DNA of 64,000 nt from Perca fluviatilis (Eukaryota > Chordata > Actinopteri > Perciformes > Percidae): the NCBI RefSeq assembly GCF_010015445.1, contig NC_053114.1, positions 46,436,019-46,500,018 on the forward strand. The letters are read 5' to 3'. Both the position numbers and the translations under genes were made by a program. Under the pieces are notes generated by a model. The model saw nothing but the letters and a program-made list of their open reading frames with translations, had not been told where the DNA came from and searched no databases. Shown here one piece after another: positions 1 to 37,925 of the stretch (its first letter is position 1; each line of letters opens with the position of its first letter).

Positions 1-55
1 TGGAAAATTTCTAAGTGACCCCAAACTTGTGACCGGTAGTGTATATTTTTTTTAA

Positions 56-1756
56 ATGGAGATCACCACTCCTGACAATTTGAGAAGCGATGTGTGGAAG
101 GCAATCTGCAGAATATGCAAAATCCGAATGAAATATCACTCCTCAACGAACAACCTGAGGCCACACCTGACAACGTTACACCGTGACAAGCTAGGTGTTC
201 TGTCTGAGGAACAGCCGCTAAAACAGGCAAGAATTACTTATTTTCTGCCTTTCTCCTCATCACGGGGCTTACCATCTACCCGCCAAAAGGCGATTATAGA
301 CAAACTGACACGGTTCATCTGTAAAGATATGAGACCGATCAAAATCACGCAGGGGTCTGGATTTAAAGATTTTATTCACAAGCTTGAGCCAAGGTACACG
401 GTTCCTAGATGCGCAATAATCACTGACAGAGTTGTGAAACTCTATGATACAACATCAGACAACATCAGACAAATGATCAGTGGAAAAAAGATTTCCCTGA
501 TGGCTGGACATCACTTGCCACAGAGGCATATGTGACAGTCATCGCACATTTTATAGATAATGACTGGGAATTAAAAGATGTAATTCTCAAAATGGCTGAA
601 GCACAGAAAAGCCACACCACCGAGAATGTTGCTGAGTGCATCCCAAACATACTCAGAGAGTACGTTAGTCGTCAGTGCTTTCCATCACCACTGACAATGC
701 GGCTAATTATATCAACGCTGTCAAGAGGCACCTGCAGGCCATCAATGTCCCGTGCATGGCACGCACCATTAACCTGGCTGTGAAGAAAGGGCTGGCAGTG
801 CGAGCTATAGAAACTCCAATCAGCAGACTGAAAACCACAGCACTGCATTTTAACAAATCCGCTACCGACAGCTACCTTTTGGAATACAAGCAGAAGCTGC
901 TTTGTCTTAAACCTACGAAGCTAATGAACGACTGCGCTACCCGATGGAACAGCACTTAGGACATGGTGTGTGAGGCAGCTGAGCAACAAGCTCCGGTAGC
1001 AGCAGTCATCATGGAGAAGAAACTTGGTCATCTCGAGTTGACTACCAGCGAGTGGACCCTTATGGAGCAGGTGAGCATATATGTATGCATTAAATGTAAT
1101 AACCAGGTGATATTGAGCAATTAATAGGCTTGTTTTTTCATTAATAATACAGTAGAGGGCATAGCAGCCTATGCATAGCTGCGTTACGTTAAGCTGCTAG
1201 CCATAAAGTTATTCTAATTTTGTTTGTGTGTATTTTCGAAGGTGAGAGCATTGCTTAAGCCTTTCAAAGTAGCCACTAAGGCGTTATCCACCGACCAATT
1301 TCCAACAGCATCAGCTGTACTCCCCCTGAAGTATGTACTTTTGTCACATCTTCAGCTGTCCAGAGGTGATCCGGCAGCACTCAATTTAAGATAAATACGG
1401 ACCTCTACAATCGATCAAGCCGCGTTTCCATCGGCTAATTCATTTGGAACGAGACCAACGGCAGGAGGTACGTGAGAAAATAAAAGGGGAGATGAGTGTT
1501 TGCGGAGCAAGCAGCCATGGCTATGGGGCAACTCATCATGGTATCATGGTTTTAACTATCATGGTGGAAGACATCACAGTCGAAAGTACCCCCACCTTGC
1601 CCAGCTGGCACAGCACTATTGAGCATCCCAGGAACCTCAGTTAGAGCAGAAAGGGTTTTCTCCATGGCTGGGATTATAGTAAATAAAAAATGTTCTGCAC
1701 TAGATTCAGAAAATGTTGATCGTCTTGTGATTTTGGCCAACAACCTTAGGGATTAA
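56..1756 (+). pseudogene. Decayed hAT-type transposase with BED zinc finger
   Basis: Relic of a cut-and-paste transposase. The first open segment (56-535) carries a BED-type zinc finger: a CRIC cysteine pair near codons 18-21, then histidines in NLRPHLTTLHRDK. A second segment (about 675-958) has TTDNAANY, the usual context of a hAT catalytic aspartate, and ends in CATRWNST. Further pieces follow at 1010-1080 and 1242-1391. The C-terminal dimerisation motif ERVFSMAGIIV and NVDRLVILANNLRD is read at about 1645-1756 in another frame. Frame changes between 480 and 700 and again near 1610, plus stops, show that it is broken. The gap near 1083-1241 could be an intron, because it is followed by an AG and an open frame. 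The hAT family is well supported; the sub-family is not assigned. Confidence 0.8.
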
Positions 1757-2340
1757 ATCCTGCCAATGTTGTTTGAAATGTTGAATGTGAATGTTACACA
1801 CTTTGATTTAGGCATCTTCATTTTATTTTAATTGTTTTTCTTCAGTTTGTGAAGATCGGTTGTGTTGAATAGAAGCTGTGCAGTTATTGATGCCGTCTCA
1901 GCAGTCATTGTTTTTTTATATCAAAAATGTCCATTAAAGTTGACAAATTAAAGTCATTCATTTTGTTTCACTGTTATATTGTTAATAAGAAAGCAATCAC
2001 CTGTTTCCAAATGTTTGTATTGTAATGTTAGAAGTCCCTCTAGTGGACAGAACGTGTAACAACAACCGTATGCTGATAGTGGCATTGGCGATTCATAAGC
2101 CTGTGTAATGTCGTAAATATTAAAATAGGATGAATTTGAGCATTTCATATTTGAATATTATTGGAATATTAAATAAAATAAATCATGGAATTTGAATAGT
2201 ATTATAGAGGAAGACTGACAGTCCTAGTCTTTACTGTCACTCATCAGAGAATAACTGATCCAACAACTACCATCCTTGATTATTAATTTCCAATGATATT
2301 ATTGTGCAGAATGTAGGGATAGATCAATGAATTAGTTTGT

Positions 2341-2914
2341 TTAAAGGTCCGATGACATGGTGCTCTTTGGATGCTTTTATATAGACCTCAGTGGTCCCCT
2401 AATACTGTATCTGAAGTCTCTTTTATATAGACCTTAGTGGTCCCCTAATACTGTATCTGAAGTCTCTTTCCCGAAATTCAGCCTTGGTGCAGAATTACAG
2501 CCACAAGAGCCAGTCCCACAATGAGCTTTCCTCAGAATGTGCCATTTCTGTGTCTTTAGCTATTGAGGAGGAGAGAGGGAGGGGCAAGGTGGAGAGTGGG
2601 GGTGTGGCCTTGACCAACTGCCACTTTTCTCATTTGAAAGCCATGATGTCTCTCTCTCATGGGTTGGCCAAATTCTCTGGTCGGGCAAAGCAGAGAAAGG
2701 GGAGGTAACTTTGCTTGTTATGACCTCATAACAAGCAAGATTCCAGAACAGCTCATCTGAGCTTTCATTTTCTCAAAGGCAGAGCAGGATGCCCAGGGCT
2801 CGGTTTACACCTATCACCATTTCAAGCCAATTGGGACCATAGGCAGGCTGGGGGAACTCATATTAATGTTTAAAAACCTCATAAAGTGAAATTTTCATGC
2901 CATGGGACCTTTAA
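2341..2914. mobile_element. Non-autonomous DNA element (MITE) with TTAA-like ends
   Basis: The left end reads TTAAAGGTCCGATGACATGG and the right end is its near inverse, CCATGGGACCTTTAA. If TTAA is the target duplication, the element is piggyBac-like, but the inner termini (AGGTCC) are not the classic CC start, so the superfamily is uncertain. Inside, a stretch of about 44 bp beginning TATATAGACCT is directly duplicated (about 2380-2467). The 74-codon open frame at 2484-2708 has no recognisable domain and is probably chance. Confidence 0.55.
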
Positions 2915-3273
2915 ATGCTGCATCCTGATCCTTACAGACGTTTAGGGGACAGCACAAGGGTTTGTGTTTGGTCCTCTACTGTTTATGCTCTACATTAGCA
3001 ATAGTATCACTCTGCTTTCTCTTCATGTTTGTCTTCAGTCTTCATCGCAATCAGATTACCTGAGTATATAAAGATTATATATACAATTGTTCTGATACTG
3101 ATACCGGATGTGATATGATTGTTGTCGTTGTTCTATGGCTTGGCTCGGGTTAAAGTCTTTGTAAAGCATGTAAAAAAACAGACAGAGAATAAATGCCACT
3201 GAACTATATTTCATTACCTAGTTTGACAACCAGTCATAGCCATCACTATTCACTGTTTTATCCCAAACATAAC

Positions 3274-4808
3274 CAACCCAGTCTCACGTCAGTTCGTGAT
3301 GGCATTACGAAATTAAATCTATTAGAACGTGATACTATCACATTATTGTGAAGATTTACGTGTTGGGGTCACGTTTTTTATACTAATGTATTTCAATGAG
3401 AAGCATCTTACGTAATCACAGTACGAAACTTTCTGCCACTCGGCTGCAGCAGAGAAGCTAGATACAGCTTTGATATTATTGGTATTTTTAGCCCAATAAC
3501 CGCTGTTTTAATCAACATTTATTCACCAGATCTTATCACGGTTTATATGCATTTCTTTTAATGTTATTATTTCGGTCTATTTCGGCCAGGGATTGCTTTG
3601 TTGTTTATTGATATTTTTAAAACTATAACGCTACATCTTTCAACATGTATTTAGCTGTTATCATGGTATGCATTTCTTTATTTTAATAATATTATTTCGG
3701 TCTTATTACCGGTGAAATATTACAGTAAATAAGACAGAACAGTAGGCTACGATATGAGCCGAGCTGGGCGCATTCAAAGCCGATGTCCCACGATGCAATG
3801 CGGGCATTCATTCACAGAATCAGACAGCAATCAGCGGGTCTATAACGCCAGTATCGCTTCAATGTACGTAAGGGATAATGTAGATCATTGTTATAGCGAA
3901 TACAACAACAACGGGGTGATCAGGAACCCGACGCCAATCTTCTTCCAGCGGATTTATTGATAGCTCTCCTCCAGAGGGAACAGAACTGCGTCCATGGCAA
4001 CGCTCTGCTATGCATTGCAACGGTGTGTTATACTTTAGCAACGGTCTGTTATCAAGGAAATAACAGACCGCATTGTACATTAGAATATAAGCAAGCCATG
4101 TAATAAATATAATATATATAATCAGTAGTTTTGTCACCAGCAACAACACGTTGCTCAGTTTTGTTCCAGTAAGTTATGCACCGTAATAACATTTTTAAAA
4201 AAAATCAGCTGAAGACTCCGGAAGTGACGTTGTAATTACCGCTCGGCGGATAGAAAAGATAAAAAACAATATTCGTAATATTGATGTTTTTGTCTAATGT
4301 TGTATTTGAGGAGTTAAACAATAAAGATAGCATCAATAATAAAATACAGTTTCATGTATTTGTCTCATGTATTGTGTGCTCGGCCGGCCAGCTGGCGGCA
4401 TCAATCTGAAATGGAATGAAGCCGATTCACGGCCGACAGCAGAAACAGGAGCCGAACACGTCCTCCCACCCACCCCGGAAGAACTACAAGTGCTCAAGCT
4501 TTGTAACAGATTCTGGGCCGCGTCTATAGTGGGAGTTGTAGTTTTTAAATATATTGGTATATTTCTCATAAGTAGAAGTTGATAGTGTAGAATTTTGGAT
4601 ACACCCTGTTTTTTTGGGGATGGGGAACACGCTGGTGTCATCAGATTTTAAAAATAGAATTGTTAAATAGGTGAAAATAGCTTATTACCATATTTGACAG
4701 TGCTTACAGTGGATAAACTTTGGAGACCATATCTACATGATAGCTGAGGTCCAGAGCTTTCTAGAACAGCTGGTTGTATGTGTGTGGCACCTTCTGTTGC
4801 TAAATGAC
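3274..4808 (+). repeat. Left inverted arm of the foldback element
   Basis: Pairs along its length with 8031-6491 read in reverse. Landmarks shared by both arms are the GGCCGGCC-containing stretch (4381 and about 6917), the block of bases before GTCATTTAGC/GCTAAATGAC at the inner edge, and a copy of the motif TCTTCAGCTGA. Open frames of about 102 codons appear in both arms (4333-4641 minus and 6658-6969 plus) only because the arms are copies. Confidence 0.8.
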
Positions 4809-6490
4809 AAGCCTTCAAACATGGACTGGGTTCAAGGTTCAGAGGTCAATATTTCAAAGCAGGAGTAATGTATGCTCTCCCGACTGACATATGTTACTCT
4901 CCAGATTGAGACCTTTCCAACGATGTGTTTGCTATAGTCCTATGACAAGGTTTTAATTTTCACATATCATAGGGACCATTTTGCAAGCTATACTTTATTG
5001 TCCCCAGAGGGATATTTGCCTTGAGTTAAAATGCTTCAAAAATAACACTTGACATATTGTTTTATCATACAGATGACATACTTACGATAAAAAAATAAAC
5101 AAAGTGATATGTAGTCAGATTGAAGCACATCACACAGCCACAATCTATTGCTCATCTTTCACAAACAGTGAGCAACACACAACCCTATATGCATCATATC
5201 ATGAAGCTATTCCCTGCAGCCTCAAGTAACATTATTTAAAGTTTTAATTGAGGTAGGTCCAAATTAGGGCTATAGTTTAGAATTATTTAGTTTACATTAG
5301 GGTACCCATTTCTTCTGCCAGAGGATAAGAGCTACTTGGCATGGAGAATAAAGATTGATCAGACCATATTATCTGTGCTCCCCTGAATAGTAAGCATTAA
5401 ATGAGATGTTTTTAGATATTGCTGACATATTCAAATTCTCTGTAATGCAGCCTTGTATAACATAAACCCTCTGATTCACTGTGAGTGTCTGCTCTAAATG
5501 ATAAGACACACTTTCAACACGGGCCTTCCAGCCAAAGGTGTTGTATATACACACCAAGGTGCCTATAGGAGCAGAGCAGATTGATTGGTTCATCATTTAT
5601 GACCTCTGATACCCTCTGACTCATGTCACGACCAACTCATTTTGTGAAATGGTTGAATGAGATTGTTGGTATGGCACCACATTCTGGTCTCTATTTTAGC
5701 AGAATATGCAAAAGTACTTGTGTCTGTGTGCAGTAGGCTGAGGTAGAAGTGTGCCAAAAATGCCAAAACACATGTTTGTGTACACATACCCATACAAAGC
5801 TATACATCTCTGTGAACAAAAACCTCAGCAAAAATCTGCTTAAAATGTTTCCTAAAACTAGCCCCTTCTTAATTTTGAAAAGATAGTCTCAGTAAAGGCT
5901 ACAAAGGTTATAGCTACAAGCTGTAATCATGCTGATTGATATGAGGATCATCTTCTGAATAATAATTAATATGATAGACCTACCATGAATTATTTCAAAA
6001 AAGTCAGTTATTTAAAATAATGCAGTGTGATGTTAAATCAAATTAAGTCCCACACATAAATATCCTCATGTTTTTTTTCCCCCTTTAGTCTTTGCTATTA
6101 ACATTCATCAACCACAAAATTAGAAAATTGCGTTTTTAAATAACTATGCATGGAAAATAACATGAAAAATGCTTCTCTTTGTAAGTAGTTTATTTTTAGT
6201 TTTTCACAACAGTAGCCTACAAGTCAAAACAAATGCCCATTAGTCAAACAAGCCATTAGGCTGTAGTTCTAAACACTCAACTGTAGTTTGTTTATATAGG
6301 CCTAGTATTTTTCTGCGACAAGGCAAATCAAAGTGCTTAGCATAAAACACTATTTTATCATTATTGGTATTTTTATTGTATAAATTCTCACGTACAACAT
6401 GCAGCAATTTGTTTTATTTTTTTACGTGCAGCAATCTTTTCTATCCGCTGAGCAGTAATTACTACGTCACTTCAGGAGTCTTCAGCTGAT
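4809..6490. other. Spacer of the foldback element, no gene seen
   Basis: AT-rich sequence between the two inverted arms. No transposase motif, conserved domain or splice-bounded open frame was recognised. The 75-codon minus frame at 5369-5596 has no family resemblance. Confidence 0.5.
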
Positions 6491-8031
6491 GTCATTTAGC
6501 AACAGAAGGTGCAACACACATAAAACCAGCTGTTATAGAAAGCTCTGGACCTCAGCTATCATGTAGATATGGTCTCCAAAGTTTATCCACTGTAAGCACT
6601 GTCAAATATGGTAATAAGCTATTTTCACCTATTTAACGATTCTATTTTTAAAATCTGATGACACCAGTGTGTTCCCCATCCCAAAAAAAAGACCAGGGTG
6701 TATCCAAAATTCTACACTACCAACTTCTACTTATGAGAAATATACCAATATATTTAAAAACTACAACTCCCACTACAGACGCGGCCCAGAATCTGTTACA
6801 AAGCTTGAGCACTTGTAGTTCTTCCGGGGTGGGTGGGAGGACGTGTTCGGCTCCTGTTTCTGCTGTCTGCCGTGAGTGGGCTTCGTTCCATTTCAGATTG
6901 ATGCCGCCTGCCGGCCGGCCGAGCACACAATACATGAGACAAATACATGAAACTGTATTTTATTATTGATGCTATCTTTATTGTTTAACTCCTCAAATAC
7001 AACGTTAGACAAAAACATCAATATTACGAATATTATGTATTTGTATCTTTTCTATCCGCGGCCGGTAATTACGACGTCACTTCCGGAGTCTTCAGCTGAT
7101 TTTTAAAAATTAACGTTTAGGTGCATAACTTACTGGAACAAAACTGAGCAACGTGTTGTTGCTGGTGACAAAACTACTGATTATATATATTTATTACATG
7201 GCTTGCTTTATTCTAATGTACAATGCGGTCTGTTATTTTCTTGATAACAGACCGTTGCTAAGTATAACACACCGTTGCCATGCATAGCAGAGCGTTGCCA
7301 TGGACGCAGTTCTGTTCCCTCTGGAGGAGAGCTATCAATAAATCCGCTGGAAGAAGATTGGCGTCGGGGTCCTGATCACCCCGTTGTTGTTGTATTCGCT
7401 ATAACAATGATCTACATTATCCCTTACGTACATTGAAGCGATACTGGCGTTTTAGACCCGCTGATTGCTGTCTGATTCTGTGAATGAATGCCTGCATTGC
7501 ATCTTGGGACATCGGCTTTGAATGCGCCGCTGCTCACCTTCATACCTAGCCTACTGTTCTGTCTTATTTACTGTAATATTTCACTGTCACGGTAAAAGAC
7601 GAAATAATATTATTAAAATAAAGAAATGCATACCATGATAACAGCTAAATACATGTTGAAAGATGTAGCGTTATAGTTTTAAAAATATCAATAAACAACA
7701 AAGCAATCCAGCTTCCCTGGCCGAAATAGACCTAAATAATAACATTAAAAGAAATACATATAAACCGTGATAAGATCTGGTGAATAAATGTTGATTAAAA
7801 CAGCGATTATTGGGCTAAAAATACCAATAATATCAAAGCTGTATCCAGCTTCTCTGTGCAGCCGAGTGGCAGAAAGTTTCGTGCTGTAATTACGTAAGAT
7901 GCTTCTCATTGAAATACATTAGTATAAAAAACGTGACCCCAACACAAAAATCTTCACAATAACGTGATGGTATCACGTTCTAATAGATTTAATTTCATAA
8001 TGCCATCACGAACTGACGTGAGACTGGGTTG
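6491..8031 (-). repeat. Right inverted arm of the foldback element
   Basis: Reverse complement of the left arm, with small substitutions and indels (for example, poly-A length near 6683). Just inside it, 6425-6490 holds an extra diverged copy of an arm-internal segment (TTTTCTATCCG ... CTTCAGCTGATG), whose regular copy is at about 7046-7100. This shows a secondary rearrangement at the arm/spacer border. Confidence 0.75.
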
Positions 8032-8303
8032 AACATAACCCATCCAGTGTCTTGGGGACCTATTGACTGTTTAACCCAAACATAACTGTAATATTTAAGC
8101 ACAAGCTCACTTTAACCGTGAAATAATCATATCCCTACTGAAATGAGCTATTGCTTTTATAAAACGTCATCAACTTCATCAAGTCATTGGCAATATAAAA
8201 GTCACGCATGCAAGTTCAGGCATCAAAATCTGTTTCAAGAAGGAAAATAAATGTTTTTGGATCTTTATTCATGTATTAGGTCTGCTGTGGAGTGCTTACT
8301 CAC

Positions 8304-33474
<25,171 letters not shown>

Positions 33475-33544
33475 TCTGCTGAGACAGACAGGATTATGAA
33501 AATATATTATAAACAGTCTCATTAATCAACGGTCAATCACATTC

Positions 33545-33738
33545 TCTCAGCGAGCCATGCCCTGCTATGCCCTGCCACACCATGCTTTGCCCTGCTATGC
33601 CCTGCTACACCATGCTATGCCCTGCTACACCATGCTATGCCATGCTATGCCCTGCTAGGCCATGCTATGCCCTGCCACGCCCTGCAATGCCCTGCTATGC
33701 CCTGCTATGCCATGCTCTGCCCTGCTATGCCATGAATT
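33545..33738. repeat. GCCCTGCTATGCCATG minisatellite
   Basis: About 18-19 short units of 10-11 bp (CCCTGCTATGC, CATGCTATGC). The same motif followed by ATGAACTAC(TA)AC is in the 3' tails of L2 elements at 9060-9140 and 55255-55345, so it probably came from an L2 tail. Short versions sit in the other array units (34890, 36360). Confidence 0.8.
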
Positions 33739-34751
33739 AATATAACTACTAATGTATTACCTCTTTTTCCAAAAGCAAATCATTTTTCCCAATTTCAACT
33801 TCTGTCCCGAAATGGAAACTTTGTCAACATCTGTTTGTCGCCTGTTTGTTCATCTCACATCATTTTTATTGCTGCAATGTGGGATTGTCAGGCAAACAAA
33901 CTGACCAACAAATATATTATAAAAGATTGATAGTTGGCGTCTGTGTACTTGGTGTCTGTGTGTTGATACCGTTATGATCCTGTTTTTGATTCTGGATTTA
34001 TTGGTGTTTTTTTGTGTTTAGCAATACAGTATTGTCACAGAAAATATCCTGATACTATGTTGTAACGATTTTTTCAACCACCGCTATTACCACAGACTCT
34101 AAAGATAAACCAGATCTGGTTCACTACCACAGACTCCAAAGATAAAATCAGATCAGGTTCACTACCACAGACTCTAAAGATTAAACCAGATATGCTTCAC
34201 TATCACAGACTCTAAAGATAAAACCAGATATTTATCAGAGGGAATTAAACTCACTCAGATTATTTCTCTAAAAGGAAACTCAATAAATTAGTTGTTTTGT
34301 TCTGAGGGAACTATAATGGGAATTTTAAGACTTTTTTTCTAGAAATATTTTCACATTCCTCTCTTCTTGATATATTATGACTTCTCCTTCTTAAGGGTTC
34401 ATGTCCTGTTTGAAAAGAAAAGGAAACAGAGTTTTTTAACTTTATGTAACAAACAGAGCTACGTCACGTTCTGCATCACGTGGTAACCTTCAGGAAGTGA
34501 AGTAACGTCTGATTAGAACCCAAACCTCCATCTTTTTATCAACTTAACTCAGTAGTTTTGGTGTCTAAACCTAACCAGACTGGGACGTTTCACAACGTTA
34601 ATGAAGTCTTTCAAACCATGACCGTTACTTTCTCTGGTTTATTAAAACATTCTCTTCTCAACTTCTTTTGTGACGAGTTTGTCTTTCTCTTAATTTTCTC
34701 TTATTTCGTGCATGTTTGAGTGTTTTTAGGTAAATCCACTTCCTGACTCAC

Positions 34752-34804
34752 CCTGCTGCCGCGGCCATCTTTGAATCAGCTGCTGGGTATGTTTTACCGT
34801 TCGT
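34752..34804 (-). CDS. ABCC exon 1 copy 2, start codon lost
   Basis: Same as copy 1 but the first ATG is ACG (34804-34802). The internal ATG in DSKMAAAAG remains in frame. Donor GTGAGT intact. Could act as an untranslated or short-start exon, or be a dead copy. Confidence 0.5.
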
Positions 34805-35299
34805 TCTGCTGGGACAGACAGGATTATAAACATATATTATGAACAGTTTCATTAATCAACGGTCAATCAGATTCTCTTAGCGAGCCATGCCCTGCTATGC
34901 CCTGCTACACAATGCTATGCAATGAACTAATACAACTACAAATGTATTACCTCTTTTTCCAATAGCGAATCATTTCTCCCAATTTCAACTTATGTCCCCA
35001 AATGGAAACTTTGTCAACATCTGTTTAATCTAAAAACATGATTTTTTTGTTTGTTCATCTCAATTAATTTGTATTGCTGCAATATGGAATTGTCAGGCAG
35101 ACAAACTGACCAACACATATATTATAAAAGATCGATACTTGGTGTCTGTGTACCTGGTGTCTGTGTATTGATACTGTTATGATCCTGTGTTTGGTTCTGG
35201 ATTCATTGGTGTTTTTGTGTTTGGCAATACAATATTGTCACGGAAAATATCCCGATACTATGCTGTACTGATTTTTTCAACCACTGCTATTCATTACCA

Positions 35300-35705
35300 C
35301 AGACTCTAAAGATTAAACCAGATCTGGTTCACTATCACAGACTCTAAAGATAAACCAGATCTGGTTCACTACCACAAACTCCAAAGATAAAATCAGATCA
35401 GGTTCACTACCACAGACTCTAAAGATTAAACCAGATATGCTTCACTACCACAGACTCTAAAGATAAAACCAGATCTGGTTCACTACCACAGACTCTAAAG
35501 ATAAAACCAGATCAAGTTCACTACCACAGACTCTCTAAAGATAAACCAGATCTGGTTCACTACCACACACTCTAAAGATAAAACCAGATCTGGTTCACTA
35601 CCACAGACTTTAAATATAAACCAGATCTGCTTCACTACCACAGACTCTAAAGATAAACCAGATCTGGTTCACTACCACAGACTCTAAAGATAAAACCAGA
35701 TATTT
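35300..35705. repeat. 38-bp repeats inside array unit
   Basis: About 11 copies of ACTCTAAAGATAAAACCAGA + TCTGGTTCACTACCACAG in this unit, versus about 4-5 at 34090-34230 and 36775-36955. Copy number explains the different unit lengths. Confidence 0.9.
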
Positions 35706-36226
35706 ATCAGAGGGAATTAAACTCAACTCAGATTATTTCTCTAAAAGGAAACTCAATACATTTGTTGTTTTGCTCTGAGGGAACTATATTGGGAATTTTA
35801 TTACTTTTTTCTAGAAATATTTTCATATTCCTCTCTTCTTGATATGTTATGACTTCTCCTTCTTAAGGGTTCATGTCCTGTTTGAAAAGAAAAGGAAACA
35901 GAGAGTTTTTTTAACTTCATCTAACAAACGTAGCTACGTCACGTTCTGCATCACGAGGTAACCTTCAGGAAGTGAAGTCACGTCTGATTTGAACCCAAAC
36001 CTCCATCTATTTATCACCGTAACTCAGTAGTTTTGGTGTCTAAACCTAACCAGACTGGGACGTTTCACAATGTTAATGAAGTCTTTCAAACTATGACCGT
36101 TACCTTCTCTGGTTTATAAAAACATTGTCTTCTCAACTTCTTTTGTGACGAGTTCGTCTTTCTCTTAATTTTCTCTTATTTTGTGCGTGTTTGAGTGCTT
36201 TTAGGTAAATCCACATCCTGACTCAC

Positions 36227-36279
36227 CCCGCTGCCGCGGCCGTCTTTGGATCAGCTGCTGGGGATATTTTACCGTTCAT
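36227..36279 (-). CDS. ABCC exon 1 copy 3
   Basis: ATG and donor GTGAGT both intact; encodes MNGKISPAADPKTAAAA plus two bases in the same phase as copy 1, with substitutions T to I, S to P and M to T. Confidence 0.5.
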
Positions 36280-37474
36280 TCTGCTGAGACAGACAGGATT
36301 ATAAACATATATTATAAACAGTTTCATTAATCAACGGTCAATCAGATTCTCTTAGCGAGCCATGCCCTGCTACACAATGCTATGCCCTGCTATGCAATGA
36401 ACTAATACAACTACAAATGTATTACCTCTTTTTCCAATAGCAAATAATTTCTCCCAATTTCAACTTATGTCCCCAAATGGAAACTTTGTCAACATCTGTT
36501 TAATCTAAAAACATGATTTTTTTGTTTGTTCATCTCAATTAATTTGTATTGCTGCAATATAGAATTGTCAGGCAGACAAACTGACCAACACATATATTAT
36601 AAAAGATCGATACTTGGCGTCTGTGTACCTGGTGTCTGTGTATTGATACTGTTATGATCCTGTGTTTGGTTCTGGATTCATTGGTGTTTTTGTGTTTGGC
36701 AATACAATATTGTCACGGAAAATATCCCGATACTATGCTGTACTGATTTTTTCAACCACCGCTATTCATTACCACAGACTCTAAAGATTAAACCAGATCT
36801 GGTTCACTATCACAGACTCTAAAGATAAACCAGATCTGGTTCACTACCACAAACTCCAAAGATAAAATCAGATCAGGTTCACTACCACAGACTCTAAAGA
36901 TTAAACCAGATATGCTTCACTACCACAGACTCTAAAGATAAAACCAGATATTTATCAGAGGGAATTAAACTCAACTCAGATTATTTCTCTAAAAGGAAAC
37001 TCAATAAATTTGTTGTTTTGTTCTGAGGGAACTATATTGGGAATTTTATGACTTTTTTCTAGAAATATTTTCACATTCCTCTCTTCTTGATATGTTATGA
37101 CTTCTCCTTCTTAAGGGTTCATGTCCTGTTTGAAAAGAAAAGGAAACAGAGAGTTTTTTTAACTTCATGTAACAAATGGAGCTACGTCACGTTCTGCATC
37201 ATGAGGTAACCTTCAGGAAGTGAAGTCACGTCTGATTTGAACCCAAACCTCCATCTATTTATCACCGTAACTCAGTAGTTTTGGTGTCTAAACCTAACCA
37301 GACTGGGACGTTTCACAACGTTAATGAAGTCTTTCAAACCATGACCGTTACCTTCTCTGGTTTATAAAAACATTGTCTTCTCAACTTCTTTTGTGACGAG
37401 TTCGTCTTTCTCTTAATTTTCTCTTATTTTGTGCATGTTTGAGTGCTTTTAGGTAAATCCACATCCTGACTCAC

Positions 37475-37527
37475 CCCGCTGCCGCGGCCGTCTTTGGATC
37501 AGCTGCTGGGGATATTTTACCGTTCAT
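37475..37527 (-). CDS. ABCC exon 1 copy 4
   Basis: Sequence identical to copy 3 over the exon (MNGKISPAADPKTAAAA), ATG and donor intact. It is the most upstream copy, at the right end of the array. Confidence 0.5.
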
Positions 37528-37621
37528 TCTGCTGAGACAGACAGGATTATAAACATATATTATAAACAGTTTCATTAATCAACGGTCAATCAGATTCTCT
37601 CAGCGAGCAGTGCCCTGCAAT

Positions 37622-37751
37622 ACCCCAGTGTATTATATATGTCAGGATTGTCCCCTGTATATACTGTAATATATATCAGGGCTGTCCCCAGTTTATTGTA
37701 TATATCAGTGTTGTCTCCAGTGTATTATATATATCAGTGTTGTCTCCAGTG

Positions 37752-37786
<35 letters not shown>

Positions 37787-37925
37787 TGTTGTCTCCAGTG
37801 TAATATATATATATCAGTGTTATCTCCAGTGTAATGTATATATCATTGTTGTCTCAGTGTATTATATATGTCAGGGTTGTCTCCAGTGTATTATCTATAT
37901 CAGTGCTGTCTCAGTGGATTGTTGC
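37622..37925. repeat. TATATATCAGTGTTGTCTCCAGTG minisatellite with TA run
   Basis: Roughly 9 copies of a unit of 28-40 bases including TGTCTCCAGTGTA and a variable (TA)n, with a long TA run at about 37753-37785. Confidence 0.85.

Larger units (their letters stand above)
3274..8031. mobile_element. Large foldback hAT-like DNA element with 1.5-kb inverted arms
   Basis: The element starts CAACCCAGTCTCACGTCAG and ends with the inverse, CTGACGTGAGACTGGGTTG. It is flanked on both sides by the exact 8-bp direct repeat AACATAAC (3266-3273 and 8032-8039). An 8-bp duplication and CA-starting termini fit the hAT superfamily. The arms (3274-4808 and about 6491-8031) are inverted copies with few differences, separated by 1.68 kb. 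No transposase is visible, so it is non-autonomous. It lies on the left side of the last visible ABCC exon, so it is probably in the next intron of that gene. Similar sequence around TTAACCCAAACATAAC recurs just right of the element (8068-8087), so part of the flank was already duplicated. Confidence 0.8.

Noticed and set aside
4333..4641. 102-codon frame with a near-identical partner at 6658-6969
   Set aside because: Both lie in the inverted arms of the foldback element; identity comes from the arms, and an antisense frame is equally open.
35300..35705. Possible CRISPR-like array (regular 38-bp repeats)
   Set aside because: No unique spacers; repeats are directly adjacent, vary in sequence, and the DNA is from a vertebrate.
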